A stretch of 64,000 nucleotides of DNA from Mesorhizobium onobrychidis. GTDB taxonomy: Bacteria > Pseudomonadota > Alphaproteobacteria > Rhizobiales > Rhizobiaceae. A program made the translations under genes and the position numbers. Of the stretch, positions 63,377-64,000 are shown piece by piece; within the stretch, counting starts at the first letter, position 1; each line of letters starts with the position of its first letter. A model generated the notes under the pieces. That model did not search any database, was not told where the DNA came from, and worked only from the letters and a program-made list of their open reading frames with translations. Location of the stretch: assembly GCF_024707545.1 (NCBI RefSeq), contig NZ_CP062229.1, positions 3,453,501 to 3,517,500 of the forward strand. Direction: 5' to 3'.

Positions 63377-64000
63377 TTGCAGGCAAGCGTCGACATCGAC
63401 ACCGGCGAAGCGCTGACGGAGCGGCAGAAAGCCGTGCTCGACGCCGCACTTCGCCTGCTGGTCGAGGAGGGCGACCAGTTGACCATGACCGCCGTGGCGC
63501 GGCGGGCGAGCTGTTCCAAGGAAACGCTCTACAAATGGTTCGACGATCGCGACGGGCTTTTGACGGCAACGGTGCAATGGCAGGCGTCCAAGGTGCGGGT
63601 GGTGCCGGTCGACCGCAAGGGGCTCGATCTTGCCTCGCTGACGGCGAGCCTAGAACGCTTCGCCTCGGACTGGCTCAAGGTGATTTCGAGCGATACCTCG
63701 ATCGCGCTCAACCGGGTGGCGGTCGGCCGTGCCGGCCCAATCCGGCGCAAAGACGGCAAGAACGATCTTGGCGCCATCGTGCTGGAGAACGGCCGCTTCG
63801 CGCTGGCCAGACGCCTGAAACCGGTGCTGGAGGCCGGTCGGCAGGCGCGGCTTCTCGAGTTCTCGGATGCCGAAACGGCATTCCGCACCTTTTTCGGGCT
63901 GGTCGCCCGTGACGTGCAGATCCGCCTGCTGCTCGGCGACCGGCTGGAATTGACTGATGCGGCGATCGGCGGCGATGCCGTCCGGGCGACGCAGCAGTTT
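63377..64000 (+). CDS. TetR-family regulator with TTG start (runs off the window edge)
   Basis: At least 208 codons; no stop before the edge. TetR helix-turn-helix at about residues 15-65 (LTERQKAVLDAALRLLVEEG, then AVARRASCSKETLYKWFDDR). The frame has no ATG near the start; TTG at 63374 or 63377 follows GGAAAAGAG and gives MLQASVDIDTGEALTERQ. The palindrome at 63320-63334 upstream and the divergent DUF1772 gene suggest local control of that gene. Confidence 0.82.
   Translation, partial: MQASVDIDTGEALTERQKAVLDAALRLLVEEGDQLTMTAVARRASCSKETLYKWFDDRDGLLTATVQWQASKVRVVPVDRKGLDLASLTASLERFASDWLKVISSDTSIALNRVAVGRAGPIRRKDGKNDLGAIVLENGRFALARRLKPVLEAGRQARLLEFSDAETAFRTFFGLVARDVQIRLLLGDRLELTDAAIGGDAVRATQQF

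Overview
This 64-kb, GC-rich window comes from the chromosome of an alphaproteobacterium of the Rhizobiales, most likely Mesorhizobium or a close relative. The evidence is a circularly permuted two-piece tmRNA gene (tag ANDNYAEARLAA), the hflK-hflC-DUF2065-degP block next to serB and miaA, an Lrp/EamA pair, an SspB-DUF4169-RHH operon, and a BA14K-type protein. Most of the window is ordinary core or soft-core chromosome. Small accessory insertions are mixed in.

Layout. 0-6 kb: the start of a UvrD-type helicase (cut by the window edge), a PQQ glucose dehydrogenase, a complete IS630-family element, a Tat-exported dienelactone hydrolase and a small secreted protein. 6-18 kb: a divergent Lrp/EamA exporter pair, a thioesterase, a D-lactate dehydrogenase, a very large AsmA protein with a TolA-like tail, the SspB operon, and a TetR/Bcr-CflA efflux pair with a clear operator. 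18-33 kb: permuted ssrA, DUF2853, thyA, a molybdate cassette (modABC plus a short ModE-like regulator, with two Mo-box-like sites), cobF, DUF4424-folA, hflKC-degP, serB/GNAT, miaA and a diguanylate cyclase. 33.6-37.8 kb: a gene-poor patch with remnants (LuxR HTH stub, BA14K gene, truncated IS481 transposase) around a class III adenylate cyclase, bracketed by two copies of a 19-bp IS-end-like sequence. 37.8-45.6 kb: a HerA-like ATPase, an XRE-cupin regulator with a 10-bp-arm operator over its own start, a GNAT, a LysR divergent from a tmpA-tmpB phosphonate oxygenase pair, a cluster of small ORFs, and a PcfJ-like gene. 45.6-64 kb: the ilvBN operon with leader peptide and attenuator, LysE, an RND efflux pair, a cobalt-type nitrile hydratase operon, a RecD-like helicase, pdxJ, kup, and three regulator/enzyme divergent pairs (HxlR/quinone reductase, MarR/GST, TetR/DUF1772).

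How the genes work together. TmpA and TmpB overlap by 4 bp and should convert 2-trimethylaminoethylphosphonate to glycine betaine and phosphate under the divergent LysR. ModABC imports molybdate and is flanked by two sites that fit the ModE-like regulator. ThyA and DHFR form one folate cycle but are separated by the 5-kb molybdate/cobF insertion. IlvB and IlvN form acetolactate synthase and appear to be controlled by attenuation. NthA, NthB and the P14K-like protein form a nitrile hydratase and its activator. Several local regulators have palindromes placed where a self-regulating repressor would need them.

No CRISPR array, rRNA or tRNA was seen. I found no convincing wholly new multi-gene system. 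The most unusual items are the triple MarR operator, the two predicted leaderless starts, the small-ORF cluster upstream of the PcfJ gene, and the 4-kb bracketed segment.
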